A stretch of DNA of 64,000 bases from Fibrobacter sp. (GTDB taxonomy: Bacteria > Fibrobacterota > Fibrobacteria > Fibrobacterales > Fibrobacteraceae), in contig JAGCPF010000001.1 in assembly GCA_017642335.1 (NCBI GenBank), positions 62,001 through 126,000 on the forward strand. Reading direction: 5' to 3'. The position numbers and the translations under genes were made by a program. Shown piece after piece: positions 18,106 to 27,395 of the stretch; positions within the stretch are counted from its first letter, which is position 1, and each line of letters begins with the position of its first letter. The notes below the pieces were generated by a model, which was not told the origin of the DNA, did not search any database, and saw only the letters and a list, made by a program, of their open reading frames with translations.

Positions 18106-19749
18106 TTAGACCATTTTCCGCAGTCGGGCGGGCAAAATTTTGAGCTCTTCCTCGCGGTATTTGGCCACGGTACGGCGGGCGACCTTGATCCCCTGCTCCA
18201 GGAGTTTGTCGGCAATGGCCTGGTCCGAAAGGGGCTTTTTCTTGTCTTCGGCGGCCACGAGCGCCTTGATGGTGTCCAGAATCTGGGCCGAGCCCACCAC
18301 GGCAGCATCGGAGGATTCCCCCTGCTTAACGCCGGAGGTAAAGAAGTCCTTCAGCTCGCGCACACCGAATGGAGTTTCCACATACTTGCCGTTCGTCACA
18401 CGGTTCACCGTGCTCACGTCGCGGCCCACGTCATCGGCAATCTCCTGCAAAATCATGGGCTTGAGCGCAGCCGGGCCCTTCTCGAAGAAATCCTTCTGGC
18501 GCTTGACGATGGCGCGCATGACCAGCTCCATAGTGGAGTGGCGGTTGTCCACGGCCGTCATGAACTCCTTCGCGCGGCGTAGCTTGTCCGCAATGAAGTC
18601 GCGGTCGGCCTTGGGCAGGCTCTTGTTCTGGAGCATGTCGAGGTACATCTTGTTTATGCGCAGGGCCTTCTGGTTCCTGGACTTGAACACCTCGACCTCG
18701 AAATGGCCACGCTTCTCGTACACGCGCATGTCCGGGGAAATCGACATGGAGGGTGCGTTCGACATCTGGAGGCCAGGGTGCGGGGTCAGCCGGGCAAGGT
18801 TGCCCACGGCCTGCTGGATAGCGTCGGTCGACACGCCCAGGTCCTTGGCAATCTTTGCATAGCGCAGCGCGTTCAAGTCGTCAAAATGCGTCTCGAGGAT
18901 GCGGATGGCGAGTTCAGGAAAATCCGGGATGGCATAAGCCTGAATGAGGAAGCATTCCCGCAAATCGCGGGCGCCGATGCCGCGAGGCTGGAACGACTGC
19001 AAGACGTGGAACGCCTCGCGGACAGGGAGCGATGCCTCGTCCAGTTCCTTTTCGCGGGACAACACCGATTCAATCTCGATGACGAAGGCATCGCTCGCCA
19101 TTGCTCTCGCAATGGCCGCGCCCGCCTTAAGCCCCTGGACAAAGCCGTTCTCGTCCAAAGAATTGATAAGGTATTCAACCAGGCTACGGAAATGCGCATC
19201 GTCGCAGCCGGCCTCGCGCAACTGCTCCTGCAGCTCGTGCGTCCCGTTCCATTCGCGCAGCTGGTTCTTGAGCTTGTCCTGCAGGCTCAGGTCGATATCC
19301 TTGATGGGACGGTCCCATTCGTCGTCCGGGTCCGCAGGTCCCGCATTCAAGTCCTTGAAGGGTGCGTCAGTGTCGGAGTAACCATCGTTCAGGTAGGAGC
19401 CCCAATCCAGTTCGGCGTTCGTCGCGCCGTCAAGCATGCCGCGGTCCACCGCTGCGCTGTCGTCCAGGTCGCCGCGCTCGTAATCGCGGGGGTCCAAATT
19501 CGACCCCAGATTGGCCTCGTCGTCGGCCGACGGCGCATCCCTGCCATCGGCATCGGCGGCATAGTCCTCGTACGAGATGTCGTCGCCGCCGTCGTCCAAT
19601 TCCAGAAGCGGGTTCGCCTCGACTTCTTCCTTGATGGCGGTCTCGAGTTCCAGCGAGTTCTTCTGCAAAATAGTCACGGACTGCAGCAACTGCGGCGAGA
19701 GCGTCTGCTCCAGCCGCTGGGCCTGTCCAAGCTGCATCGTAACGTCCAT
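18106..19749 (-). CDS. rpoN: RNA polymerase sigma-54 factor
   Basis: RpoN directs polymerase to -24/-12 promoters that need an enhancer-binding ATPase. The glutamine- and leucine-rich region I is at the start (QLGQAQRLEQTLSPQLLQSV), followed by an unusually acidic region II (about residues 50-170, rich in Asp), the core-binding and helix-turn-helix regions, and the RpoN box ARRTVAKYRE near the end. The length, 547 aa, is somewhat above average because of the acidic region. It follows lptB by 10 nt. Confidence 0.95.
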   Translation of the reverse strand: MDVTMQLGQAQRLEQTLSPQLLQSVTILQKNSLELETAIKEEVEANPLLELDDGGDDISYEDYAADADGRDAPSADDEANLGSNLDPRDYERGDLDDSAAVDRGMLDGATNAELDWGSYLNDGYSDTDAPFKDLNAGPADPDDEWDRPIKDIDLSLQDKLKNQLREWNGTHELQEQLREAGCDDAHFRSLVEYLINSLDENGFVQGLKAGAAIARAMASDAFVIEIESVLSREKELDEASLPVREAFHVLQSFQPRGIGARDLRECFLIQAYAIPDFPELAIRILETHFDDLNALRYAKIAKDLGVSTDAIQQAVGNLARLTPHPGLQMSNAPSMSISPDMRVYEKRGHFEVEVFKSRNQKALRINKMYLDMLQNKSLPKADRDFIADKLRRAKEFMTAVDNRHSTMELVMRAIVKRQKDFFEKGPAALKPMILQEIADDVGRDVSTVNRVTNGKYVETPFGVRELKDFFTSGVKQGESSDAAVVGSAQILDTIKALVAAEDKKKPLSDQAIADKLLEQGIKVARRTVAKYREEELKILPARLRKMV

Positions 19750-19759
19750 CTAAAATCTC

Positions 19760-20497
19760 CTAGTCCAGGCGGAAGCTGTCGCCCAGGTAAATGCGCCTTG
19801 CTTCGGCGTCGTTCGCGAGGTGCTCCGACGAACCTTCCGTCAGCACCTGGCTCTTGTACATGATGTAGGCGCGGTCCGTAATCGAGAGCGTCTCGCGCAC
19901 GTTGTGGTCGGTAATCAAAATGCCCATGCCCTTGTCCTTGAGCCCCGAAATGATGGACTGGATGTCGGCCACGGCGATAGGGTCGATGCCCGCGAAAGGC
20001 TCGTCAAGCAAAAGGAACGAGGGGTCGCTCGCCAGGGCGCGCGCAATCTCGAGGCGGCGGCGTTCGCCACCCGAGCAGCTCATCGACTTCGTCTTGCGGA
20101 TATGCGTAATCTTGAATTCCTCGAGGAGTTCTTCCAGGCGGCGCTTGCGTTCGCGGCGCTTCATGTCCTGCGTCTCGAGGATGGCCATGATGTTGTTCTC
20201 CACGGAGAGCTTGCGGAAAATGGAAGCTTCCTGCGGCAGGTAGCCAAGCCCCAGGCGGGCGCGCTTGTACATGGGCTTGTCCGTCATTTCCACGTCGTCC
20301 AAGAAGATGTGCCCCGCGTCGGGACGGACCATGCCCACAATCATGTAGAACGTCGTCGTCTTGCCGGCACCGTTCGGCCCGAGCAGGCCGACAATCTCGC
20401 CCTGCGACACGCTGATGGACACGTCGCTCACCACCTGGCGTCCGCCGTAAATCTTGCGCAGCTTGTCGGTGCGTATGGTACTCACTAGGTTCTTCAT
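19760..20497 (-). CDS. lptB: LPS export ABC transporter ATPase LptB
   Basis: LptB powers extraction of lipopolysaccharide from the inner membrane by LptFG and its transfer to LptC/LptA. The 245-residue protein has Walker [10 protein letters not shown], a Q-loop in [10 protein letters not shown] (the typical LptB form), signature CSGGERRR with Cys where Leu or Ser is common, Walker [13 protein letters not shown] and the H-loop ITDHNV. Its start overlaps the lptA stop by four bases. Confidence 0.95.
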   Translation of the reverse strand: MKNLVSTIRTDKLRKIYGGRQVVSDVSISVSQGEIVGLLGPNGAGKTTTFYMIVGMVRPDAGHIFLDDVEMTDKPMYKRARLGLGYLPQEASIFRKLSVENNIMAILETQDMKRRERKRRLEELLEEFKITHIRKTKSMSCSGGERRRLEIARALASDPSFLLLDEPFAGIDPIAVADIQSIISGLKDKGMGILITDHNVRETLSITDRAYIMYKSQVLTEGSSEHLANDAEARRIYLGDSFRLD

Positions 20498-21954
20498 GAT
20501 TTACCCTCCGTGCTTGCGGGTTGCTTCTTGGGAGCGGGTGCAGGCGAACTTTTTGGTTCCGTCGCATTCTTCGGTTCGTGAGCCGCCTTGGATGCAGGAT
20601 CCTTCCTGGTCGCAGAATTTTCCATGGGTGCAGTGCGCTTCGGGGCGGGCGCGGGAGCACCCTTCCCCTTCGGGGCCGGTGCGACAACCTTTTCGGCAGC
20701 GGCCGGCGTAACAACCTTTTCGGCAGCATCCGGAACAACGGCCTTCCCTGTAGAATCGTTTTTCGCGGCAGCCTTTGCAATCCTGTCCTTCGCCAACTTG
20801 CTTATGGAATCAAGTTCGGCGGCCTTCTTCTGGCGGGCAAGCTTCTCCATGTCAACATAACGGCCGCTCGCCATGGTGCCGCCGCCCAAAAGCCTGAGCG
20901 ACTTCACGGCATTCTTCTGTGCGTCGAAAAGCAGGTGGATGGTATCGCCCGTGGCCTCGTTCTTGCCCGCCACAGTGCGGTCCTTCTTCACGAAAAAGTA
21001 CGTACTCTGTGCCCTGCCCGCCACGACGGCCCTGTCCATCTTACCCTTCTTGAAATAAAGGTCCAGACGGTCACCATCCATCAAGTTGCGGTATTCCTTG
21101 AGGTCGTTCTCGTAGAAAAAGCCGCGTGCGTTCAAGTTCACATACAAACGCTCGATCTTGCCGTCATCGAACTCGGCAAAGAGCGTATCGCCAAAGGCCT
21201 CGGTCACATGCCCCGGAGTGCCCTGCTTGTCTTCTTCCTTCTGCACGCCATGCGCATTGCGGATGACGAGTGCCGACTTGAGCTGCTTGCCAGTCGAGTC
21301 GAGGACTATGAAAATGGAATCGCCCGTGAGGTGGTAATTCAGCATGTCGCAAGTCGGGTGCCCTGTCAGCGAGAGCCAGTTATTCTTGCGGTCGAAATAG
21401 CCCGTGTCGCAAGTGACAATCATGTCTTTCTGCGTGAGCTTCACGTTCTTGTACGCTTCGGCAAACGATTCCTTCTTGTTGAAGATGATGCGGCGCGCCT
21501 CGATTTTCACCGTGTCGATGGTGCTGTCCTTGCGGGTCTCGAACTGGAAAAGCCGGGGCCTGTCGGGCATGGTGAGAATTTCCTGCTCGCGGTCGTAAAT
21601 CAAGTACTCTCCCTTGAAGGCGTAGGTGCGCGCGGAATCCCCGGCGTTCACATCGCCACGGGCCGTGGCCATGCTGTTCTTTTTCTGGTAGATGCCCTCG
21701 TGCGCATGGATGAAGCCGGAGGGGTGCGTAAAGAGGAAGCCCCCGTTGCACGTCACCATCTCGGCGTCCTTGTTCCACGTGGCATGCTGCGTACGGAACT
21801 CGATGCTATCGTGGACAAAGAGGACACGACCTTGCAGGTGCAGGATGCCGCGAGTGCGCGCGACGTTCAAGCTATCCGCGTGCTTCATGATGAGCGGCGA
21901 TGACGAGAACGCGCTTGAAACAAGTAGCAAGAGGAGAACGGCGAGGCGCATCAT
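20494..21954 (-). CDS. lptA: LptA/OstA-like LPS transport protein, extended
   Basis: OstA-fold proteins form the periplasmic beta-jellyroll bridge for LPS. After a signal peptide ([17 protein letters not shown]) there are repeated OstA-like strands such as [33 protein letters not shown] and [12 protein letters not shown], more than in a typical 180-residue LptA; the total is 486 aa. The last 110 residues are a low-complexity Ala/Pro/Lys tail. Position between lptC and lptB, with four-base overlaps at both ends, supports the role. Confidence 0.85.
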   Translation of the reverse strand: MMRLAVLLLLLVSSAFSSSPLIMKHADSLNVARTRGILHLQGRVLFVHDSIEFRTQHATWNKDAEMVTCNGGFLFTHPSGFIHAHEGIYQKKNSMATARGDVNAGDSARTYAFKGEYLIYDREQEILTMPDRPRLFQFETRKDSTIDTVKIEARRIIFNKKESFAEAYKNVKLTQKDMIVTCDTGYFDRKNNWLSLTGHPTCDMLNYHLTGDSIFIVLDSTGKQLKSALVIRNAHGVQKEEDKQGTPGHVTEAFGDTLFAEFDDGKIERLYVNLNARGFFYENDLKEYRNLMDGDRLDLYFKKGKMDRAVVAGRAQSTYFFVKKDRTVAGKNEATGDTIHLLFDAQKNAVKSLRLLGGGTMASGRYVDMEKLARQKKAAELDSISKLAKDRIAKAAAKNDSTGKAVVPDAAEKVVTPAAAEKVVAPAPKGKGAPAPAPKRTAPMENSATRKDPASKAAHEPKNATEPKSSPAPAPKKQPASTEGKS

Positions 21955-22970
21955 TTGCCGCCCCCGGAAGAATCTTTTTTCGCGGGAGCGGGTGCTGGAG
22001 CAGGTGCGGGTGCGGATGTCGCGGAATCCTTGCCTTGACGCGGACGCATGTGGTTCTGCAGGGACCTGCGGGACTGCTTGAGCAATTCCGCGTCGGCCTC
22101 GGGGTTCATCTCGCGCGGGCCAGTGGACGTGTCGGGAGGCGGCTCGGCTGCCGAAGATGTCGGGGACGCAGAGGTTCCTGAGGCAGGGGTTGCCGGGGCG
22201 GGAGCGCCAGACGACGCCGAGGCGCCCTGTTTCGCAGGAGCAGGCGCGGGCTGACCCGCCTGGGGAGCCGGCGCCGGATTTTGCGGTGCGTTCTGGGCAT
22301 TTGCTGCGTTGGCCTTCTGGACGGAATCGGCCTTCAGAGAATCCAACGCATGTTCCTTCGCCTCTTTCTGGTCTTCTTCTTTCAAGCGGTTCGCGGCATC
22401 CTGGAAAATGGCGGTCACGTTCGCGAGAATCTTCCAGTTGTCCATCTTGGCATCGCTCTGGAAACCCTTCCCCTGCAACACGTCACCGTCTTCGGAAACC
22501 ACACGCACGTAGCTCTCGGTACGCACAAGGTTGTCCGCCTTGTTCCAAATAAGCGAGTCGGCGCGGACCGAGGCGCCCTTCGGTGTCAAGGCGTACACAT
22601 GCCCGTAGGCATTCACATAGGTAAACTTCATGTCGAAGCGGCCGGAGTCCGCACGCAGGAACGCCGCACGCTCGCCCACGGAATCGTAAATGTCCACGAA
22701 AATCGGGCGGACGAAAACGATTTCCTTGTCGGCCCAGCGCTCCAGGTAAGCGGTCTTCAACTTCCACGAAAGGACGTTGCCATTGTAGCTGTCGAGCAAG
22801 GTGGTGTCGGTGAAGAGCATCTGCGGGCGGTCCACCTGGATCCACGGCTTTTCTTCTTCGATTTCTTCGCAGGCGGAAAAAAATACGGCACAACAAAGCA
22901 GGAACACGGCTGCAAGGACCGATGCCCCGGCGCCGTTCCATTTTCTCAGGTTATGCAAAAATCGTGCCAC
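21951..22970 (-). CDS. lptC: LptC-like LPS export protein
   Basis: LptC is an inner-membrane-anchored protein that passes LPS from LptBFG to LptA. The N-terminus is hydrophobic and ends in FFSACEE, so it may be a lipoprotein. Residues about 40-185 fit the LptC/OstA fold (KLKTAYLERWADKEIVF, NAYGHVYALTPKGASVRADSLIW, YVRVVSEDGDVLQGKGF). The last 130 residues are a Pro/Ala/Ser-rich tail, unusual for LptC. It uses a GTG start with a weak ribosome-binding site. It leads the lptC-lptA-lptB-rpoN run. Confidence 0.85.
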   Translation of the reverse strand: MARFLHNLRKWNGAGASVLAAVFLLCCAVFFSACEEIEEEKPWIQVDRPQMLFTDTTLLDSYNGNVLSWKLKTAYLERWADKEIVFVRPIFVDIYDSVGERAAFLRADSGRFDMKFTYVNAYGHVYALTPKGASVRADSLIWNKADNLVRTESYVRVVSEDGDVLQGKGFQSDAKMDNWKILANVTAIFQDAANRLKEEDQKEAKEHALDSLKADSVQKANAANAQNAPQNPAPAPQAGQPAPAPAKQGASASSGAPAPATPASGTSASPTSSAAEPPPDTSTGPREMNPEADAELLKQSRRSLQNHMRPRQGKDSATSAPAPAPAPAPAKKDSSGGGK

Positions 22971-22999
22971 AAGTACAATTTACAAATTATAATGCACAC

Positions 23000-23017
23000 A
23001 AAAAAGCCCAAAGGGCC
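23000..23017 (-). terminator. Short terminator after the sulfatase-family gene
   Basis: On the minus strand GCCC-TTT-GGGC is followed by six Ts. The stem is short, but it lies between the sulfatase-family gene and lptC and probably separates their transcripts. Confidence 0.5.
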
Positions 23018-23034
23018 TTTGCAGGCACACGAAA

Positions 23035-25056
23035 TCAAGGACGGAGCTTGTTGCTGTTCACGATGTAGCGCCAAGCCTCGGCAGCATCGCGCATCGCCTT
23101 TTCCGTATCGGCAAAATCGGCAGGGGGCGCCTGCAGCCTACGTCCGGTAACAAACCCCTCGGCCAGGTGCAGGGTGTCCCAGTCCGGGACAAGCCGCGTA
23201 GCGAACACCGAGGAAGCCTCCGGGTCATCCATGTTGCCGTAGAAGGTCAGGGAGTCCCGTTGCATAGCAATGTCCGCAAGGCGGAACGCGAACACCGGAG
23301 CATACTGGGACGTCGCCCGGAACAGGTATGCCGGAGCAACCGCAGCAGAATCCCCCTGGGCAAGCGAATCAGCCGAAGCAGTCGTATCCGCCGGAGCTTC
23401 GGCAACGGCAGCTTCGCCAGCAATGCGTTCCAAAAGGGTATGGCCGACAAAGTTATTTGAAATTTCAAGACCAAGGTAATCTAGAATTGTTGGGGCGACA
23501 TCCACCTGCGAAACCACTTCTGTCCTAAGCCCCGGCTCGATTCCGGGGCCAACGACCATCAGCGGGACCCAGGTGTAGCCTTCCTGCACCGTACCGATGT
23601 ATTCCGGCGTCGTGTGCTGCGCGTTGTTGCCAAAAGCATGGTCGCCCACCACAAAAATCAGCGTCTGGTTGGCACGCGGGCCCTTCTCGATTTCGTCGAG
23701 GACGATACCGACAGCGCTATCCATGTAGGCGACCGACCTCACGTAAGCCTCGTCCGGATCGTCCGGCGTGGGGCCGTATTCGGAGGGAATCGTGAAAGGC
23801 ACGTGCATGGAGGTGCTCATCCAGTTCAAGAAAATCGGCTTGTCGGCAGGGCGCGAAGCGTAAACCTCGCGGAAGCGGTCGGCCAGCGGAACGTCGTGCT
23901 GGTTCTCGCTCTTGAATTCCCAGTAATCGAACCACGCCTCGAACCAAGGATCCAGCTTGTCGAAGCTCGGTTCCGTCGCCGTGAGCACTTCGGTGTAGTA
24001 GCCCGCATCCGAGAGAATCTGCGGCAAAGTGCGCAAGTTCGTCTTGGGGTAATCCGAGAGGAACGACTTTGTCGGGTGGCTCCACACGCCGGCGAGCACT
24101 CCCAAAAAGCCCTCGACCGACGGATAGCCCACGCTGCGGGCGTTCGGGTAATAGAGCGCCTTCTTGGAAAGGCGACAAAGGTTATGGAACTTTTCGCAAG
24201 ACGTACCGATGCGCATATCGCCCGTCCAGCCGCGGAAAGTCTCGATAGTGAGGAAGATGATATCGGGTCTCTCGTCCATCGGCTTCGCCTTGAACTCGGC
24301 AATAGACACAGCCTCGCGCGGATACTCCTTCCAGAAGGGATATTCCTTCGACGGGTCGCCACCCAGCAGCCGGATTCCCGCTTCGTAGCCTTCGCCCTTC
24401 ACAGGGTCGGCAAAGTTCTCGCGGATTTCCCCGGCAATGCGCCAGAAGACAGGACAGGCGCGGTTCCAGCACATGTTGTTCGGAACAAGCCAGACGCGGG
24501 CGGAGAGCCCGACCACGGCGACAAGCAGCGCCACCGCGAGCATGGCAAGCGCGGCCCTTTCGCGCACGGCGCCGAACCACTTCCAATAAAGCTTGCGGTA
24601 GAGCATGACCTCGGCCACGATCATCGCCACGGCCCAACCGATACTCAGCGAGAAATGCCCGATACCGCCAATGAAAATTCGCCCGACGAGGCCCATGTCG
24701 GAAGCCGCGTTGGAATACGTACCGAAGAAGGAGAGAGAAAGATGCTGGCCCATCCAGCGCACGAGTTCGTCGTCGCCGCCGCTAGAGACAATGTACACGC
24801 CCGCGATGACGACCGAAAGCACGCCCCACACCTTGCGCAGGGTATGCCCCTTCAGCAAAAGCGAGACAGCGCCGAACACGAAGGCAACGGCCATGACCAT
24901 GCCCGCCTCGACAACCAGCGAGTGCGGAAGGAACCGGCTCCAGTCCTCGACGATGGGACCGCCCGTGGGTGCATCCATCCAATAGAGGAAACAGAGCTGC
25001 GCAGCGCGCGCGACCCACAGGATAACGCCGAACAGGAGCCAGTACAATCTCTCCAT
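23035..25056 (-). CDS. Membrane sulfatase-superfamily (LTA-synthase/phosphoglycerol-transferase-like) protein
   Basis: Five or so N-terminal membrane helices (residues 1-195) precede a large extracytoplasmic alkaline-phosphatase-superfamily domain. The metal-binding and nucleophile region reads PDIIFLTIETFRGW, with Thr as the likely nucleophile as in LTA synthases and phosphoethanolamine transferases, not the Cys or Ser of true sulfatases. VVGDHAFGNN and the later His/Asp positions complete the metal site. Such enzymes add phospho-substituents to envelope glycans or lipids; the acceptor is unknown. The ATG at 25056 is preferred over 25065 because GAGGG is correctly spaced only for it. Confidence 0.85.
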   Translation of the reverse strand: MERLYWLLFGVILWVARAAQLCFLYWMDAPTGGPIVEDWSRFLPHSLVVEAGMVMAVAFVFGAVSLLLKGHTLRKVWGVLSVVIAGVYIVSSGGDDELVRWMGQHLSLSFFGTYSNAASDMGLVGRIFIGGIGHFSLSIGWAVAMIVAEVMLYRKLYWKWFGAVRERAALAMLAVALLVAVVGLSARVWLVPNNMCWNRACPVFWRIAGEIRENFADPVKGEGYEAGIRLLGGDPSKEYPFWKEYPREAVSIAEFKAKPMDERPDIIFLTIETFRGWTGDMRIGTSCEKFHNLCRLSKKALYYPNARSVGYPSVEGFLGVLAGVWSHPTKSFLSDYPKTNLRTLPQILSDAGYYTEVLTATEPSFDKLDPWFEAWFDYWEFKSENQHDVPLADRFREVYASRPADKPIFLNWMSTSMHVPFTIPSEYGPTPDDPDEAYVRSVAYMDSAVGIVLDEIEKGPRANQTLIFVVGDHAFGNNAQHTTPEYIGTVQEGYTWVPLMVVGPGIEPGLRTEVVSQVDVAPTILDYLGLEISNNFVGHTLLERIAGEAAVAEAPADTTASADSLAQGDSAAVAPAYLFRATSQYAPVFAFRLADIAMQRDSLTFYGNMDDPEASSVFATRLVPDWDTLHLAEGFVTGRRLQAPPADFADTEKAMRDAAEAWRYIVNSNKLRP

Positions 25057-25070
25057 AAAACTCATCCCTC

Positions 25071-25105
25071 AAAAAAAGAACCGGCCTATAAACAATATAG
25101 GCCGG
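25071..25105 (-). terminator. Terminator after iorB
   Basis: On the minus strand CCGGCCTATA pairs with TATAGGCCGG around a 5-nt loop, followed by TTCTTTTTTT. It is a strong rho-independent terminator, 12 nt after the iorB stop. Confidence 0.9.
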
Positions 25106-25116
25106 CAATCCGAATA

Positions 25117-25590
25117 TTAGCCTTCACGGCCAAGCATGAACGCCTTCTTGTTCCCTTCGTGGAACTTTTCGGCGAAGAGCTTGTTCAGGGCAACTTCCCA
25201 CTGTTCGACGGTAAAGTCGAAGTGCTTGGAAAGCTTGCCGAGCATCGCGACGTTCAGAGCCTTCACGTTCTCGAGCTTCCCGACATCGATGTCTGCCGGA
25301 GTCAGGAGCACGCCACCCTGCTTGAGGAAGGCCTCGTTCACCACGACCTGCGTCTCGTCGAATACCACCAGGTAGTCGGCTTCGCCCGTCGGGATCATCG
25401 GGGACTGGACTTCTTCGCCCTTCGCAAAGCGGACGTCACTGGCGATGGAACCGCCGCGCTGGCTCATGCCGTGCACTTCGGCCTTCTTCACGTCGTAACC
25501 CTGTTCGAACACGAGTTCCGCCATCACGTCGCTCGCCTTGATAACGCCTGTGCCACCGAGGCCGGCAAATTTCACGTTAACTACGCTCAT
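25117..25590 (-). CDS. iorB: Indolepyruvate:ferredoxin oxidoreductase beta subunit-like
   Basis: This is the gamma-type subunit of a 2-oxoacid oxidoreductase, which works with IorA to oxidise aryl-pyruvates to aryl-acyl-CoA with ferredoxin. The 157-residue protein shows the family start FAGLGGTGVIKASDVMAE and the block EVHGMSQRGGSIASDVRF. It follows iorA by 12 nt and ends with a strong terminator, so the pair is one operon. Normal length is about 190 aa, so this is a short version. Confidence 0.9.
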   Translation of the reverse strand: MSVVNVKFAGLGGTGVIKASDVMAELVFEQGYDVKKAEVHGMSQRGGSIASDVRFAKGEEVQSPMIPTGEADYLVVFDETQVVVNEAFLKQGGVLLTPADIDVGKLENVKALNVAMLGKLSKHFDFTVEQWEVALNKLFAEKFHEGNKKAFMLGREG

Positions 25591-25602
25591 AAAAACTTCT
25601 CC

Positions 25603-27270
25603 TTAAAAGTTGCCGTTCTTTTTAGCAGCGGCTTCGGACTCGGCGAGAGCCTTTTCCGCCTTTTCCTTGTTGGCCTTGTCCCAGGCGAGGATGCTCTTGA
25701 GAGCGAGGATGCAGGGGCTCTTCGCCACGATGAGCGTGAGCTCGTCCTTCTCGAGGGCTTCCTTCACGAGTTCCTTGAACTTCTCGGGTTCCTTGACCTG
25801 GTTCACTTCGTATACGTTATCGAAACCGGCAGTCTTCGCGATGGCACCGTAGTCAAGCTTGTAAGCCGGGCTGTGGTCCAGGTGGCGGCCCGTACCCGGG
25901 TGTTCCTGCTGGCCCGTCATGGCGGTGATGCTGTTGTCGAGAATGACGACCACATGGCCGGTGTCGGGGCGGTTGTAGCCCGCTTCCACGAGGCCGGTGA
26001 TGCCGCTATGAACAAACGTGGAGTCGCCAATCACGGAGACGACCTTCTTGGCCTGTTCGCGCGGGAGCACGTTACGGAGGCCGATACCCATACCGATAGC
26101 GGCACCCATGTCAATCATGTAGTCCATCGCGCTGATGGGCGGGAGAGCGGCGAGCGTGTAGCAGCCGATGTCGCCAGAGACGATGCAGTCGAGTTCCTTG
26201 AGCATGGCGAAAGAGCTGCGGTGCGGGCAGCCCGGGCAAAGCATAGGCGGCTTGCCCTTGACCGGAACCGGGTCCGGGTTGCGATCGCCAGCGATAATGC
26301 GGCGCACGCGGTTCACGTCGAGTTCGCCGAAGCGGAAAATCGGGTCGAACTTGCTTTCGCACTGGATACCGGCGGCCTTGATGTTCTCGGCGAGCCACGG
26401 GTCGTTCTCTTCGATGACCATGAGGCGCTTGCCTTCGAACTTCTTGGCGAAATCCTTGATGAGCTGCATCGGCAGCGGGTAGGTCATGCCGAGTTTGAGG
26501 ATGCTTGCTTCCGGGGCGGCTTCACGAACATGGTGGTAGCTGATGCCGCTCACGATGATACCGAAGTCCTCGCTGCGCATTTCCACCCGATTGGGGCCTT
26601 CCGCGACGTTCCAGGCTTCCATCTCGTCCATCTTGGCACGGAGACGGCGGCCGGCCGGCTTACTGAAACCGGGCACCATCACGTGGCCGGCGATATTGCG
26701 TTCGAAGTTCGGCACCATGGCCGGGAGTTCTTCCTTCGGGACCACGATGGACTTGGAATGGTCCACGCGGGTCGTCATGCGCAGGATGACGGGAATCTTG
26801 AACTTTTCGCTCGTCTGCACCGCAATGCGGAAGAAGTCGTAGGCTTCCTGGGAGTTGGAGGGCTCGAACATCGGGCAGACGGATGCCTTCGCATGGTTGC
26901 GGGTGTCCTGTTCGTTCTGGGAACTGCCCTGGCCTGGGTCGTCGGCCACGATCCACACCATGGCACCGTCCACGCCCGTGTAGGTCGCGGTGTAGAGCAC
27001 GTCGCTAGCCACGTTGAGGCCGACCATCTTCATGGTGACCACGCTGCGGGCATGGCCAAAAGCTGCACCCAGGGCCACTTCGGCGGCGACCTTCTCGTTC
27101 GGGGCCCACTGGGCATACCCGCCGAGTTCAGAATAATCCTCGAGGATTTCGGTAGAGGGGGTACCCGGGTAACCCGCGGCAAACTGCACGTTGCAGTGGC
27201 GCATGGAAAGCGAGATGGCCTCGTTTCCCGAAATCAGCATCTTTTTCGCATTCGGATCAAAAGCTGGCAT
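25603..27270 (-). CDS. iorA: Indolepyruvate:ferredoxin oxidoreductase alpha subunit-like, without ferredoxin domain
   Basis: The alpha subunit holds thiamine diphosphate and carries out decarboxylation of indolepyruvate and related acids. The pyrimidine-binding domain starts with GNEAISLSMRHCNVQFAAGYPGTPSTEI; the diphosphate-binding domain has MLCPGCPHRSSF, GDIGCYTL, GDSTFVHSG and ILDNSITAMTGQQ. At 555 aa it ends in a charged helix; the two C-terminal CxxCxxCxxxC clusters usual in IorA are absent. Electron transfer may therefore need a separate ferredoxin, or the substrate may differ. Confidence 0.9.
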   Translation of the reverse strand: MPAFDPNAKKMLISGNEAISLSMRHCNVQFAAGYPGTPSTEILEDYSELGGYAQWAPNEKVAAEVALGAAFGHARSVVTMKMVGLNVASDVLYTATYTGVDGAMVWIVADDPGQGSSQNEQDTRNHAKASVCPMFEPSNSQEAYDFFRIAVQTSEKFKIPVILRMTTRVDHSKSIVVPKEELPAMVPNFERNIAGHVMVPGFSKPAGRRLRAKMDEMEAWNVAEGPNRVEMRSEDFGIIVSGISYHHVREAAPEASILKLGMTYPLPMQLIKDFAKKFEGKRLMVIEENDPWLAENIKAAGIQCESKFDPIFRFGELDVNRVRRIIAGDRNPDPVPVKGKPPMLCPGCPHRSSFAMLKELDCIVSGDIGCYTLAALPPISAMDYMIDMGAAIGMGIGLRNVLPREQAKKVVSVIGDSTFVHSGITGLVEAGYNRPDTGHVVVILDNSITAMTGQQEHPGTGRHLDHSPAYKLDYGAIAKTAGFDNVYEVNQVKEPEKFKELVKEALEKDELTLIVAKSPCILALKSILAWDKANKEKAEKALAESEAAAKKNGNF

Positions 27271-27299
27271 AGCGTTCCTTTTCTTGTGTCAAATTGTCC

Positions 27300-27316
27300 T
27301 TAAGGCATGGCCTTAA
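27300..27316. promoter_or_regulatory. Inverted repeat upstream of iorA
   Basis: TTAAGGC-ATG-GCCTTAA is a perfect 7-bp inverted repeat about 30 nt upstream of the iorA start codon, in the divergent region shared with the lipoprotein gene at 27396. It could be an operator; no regulator can be named. Confidence 0.4.
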
Positions 27317-27395
27317 ACGCACGCAAATATAGAAAAATCCCAAATGTATTATATATTTACACAACAGCACAACCAATCAAACGGGAGCACCCATT

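Noticed and set aside
23614..27303. Plus-strand open frame of 1,229 codons over the sulfatase-family and ior genes
   Set aside because: It runs antisense through three recognised genes and a terminator, with His/Arg/Glu-rich composition typical of shadow frames in GC-rich DNA.
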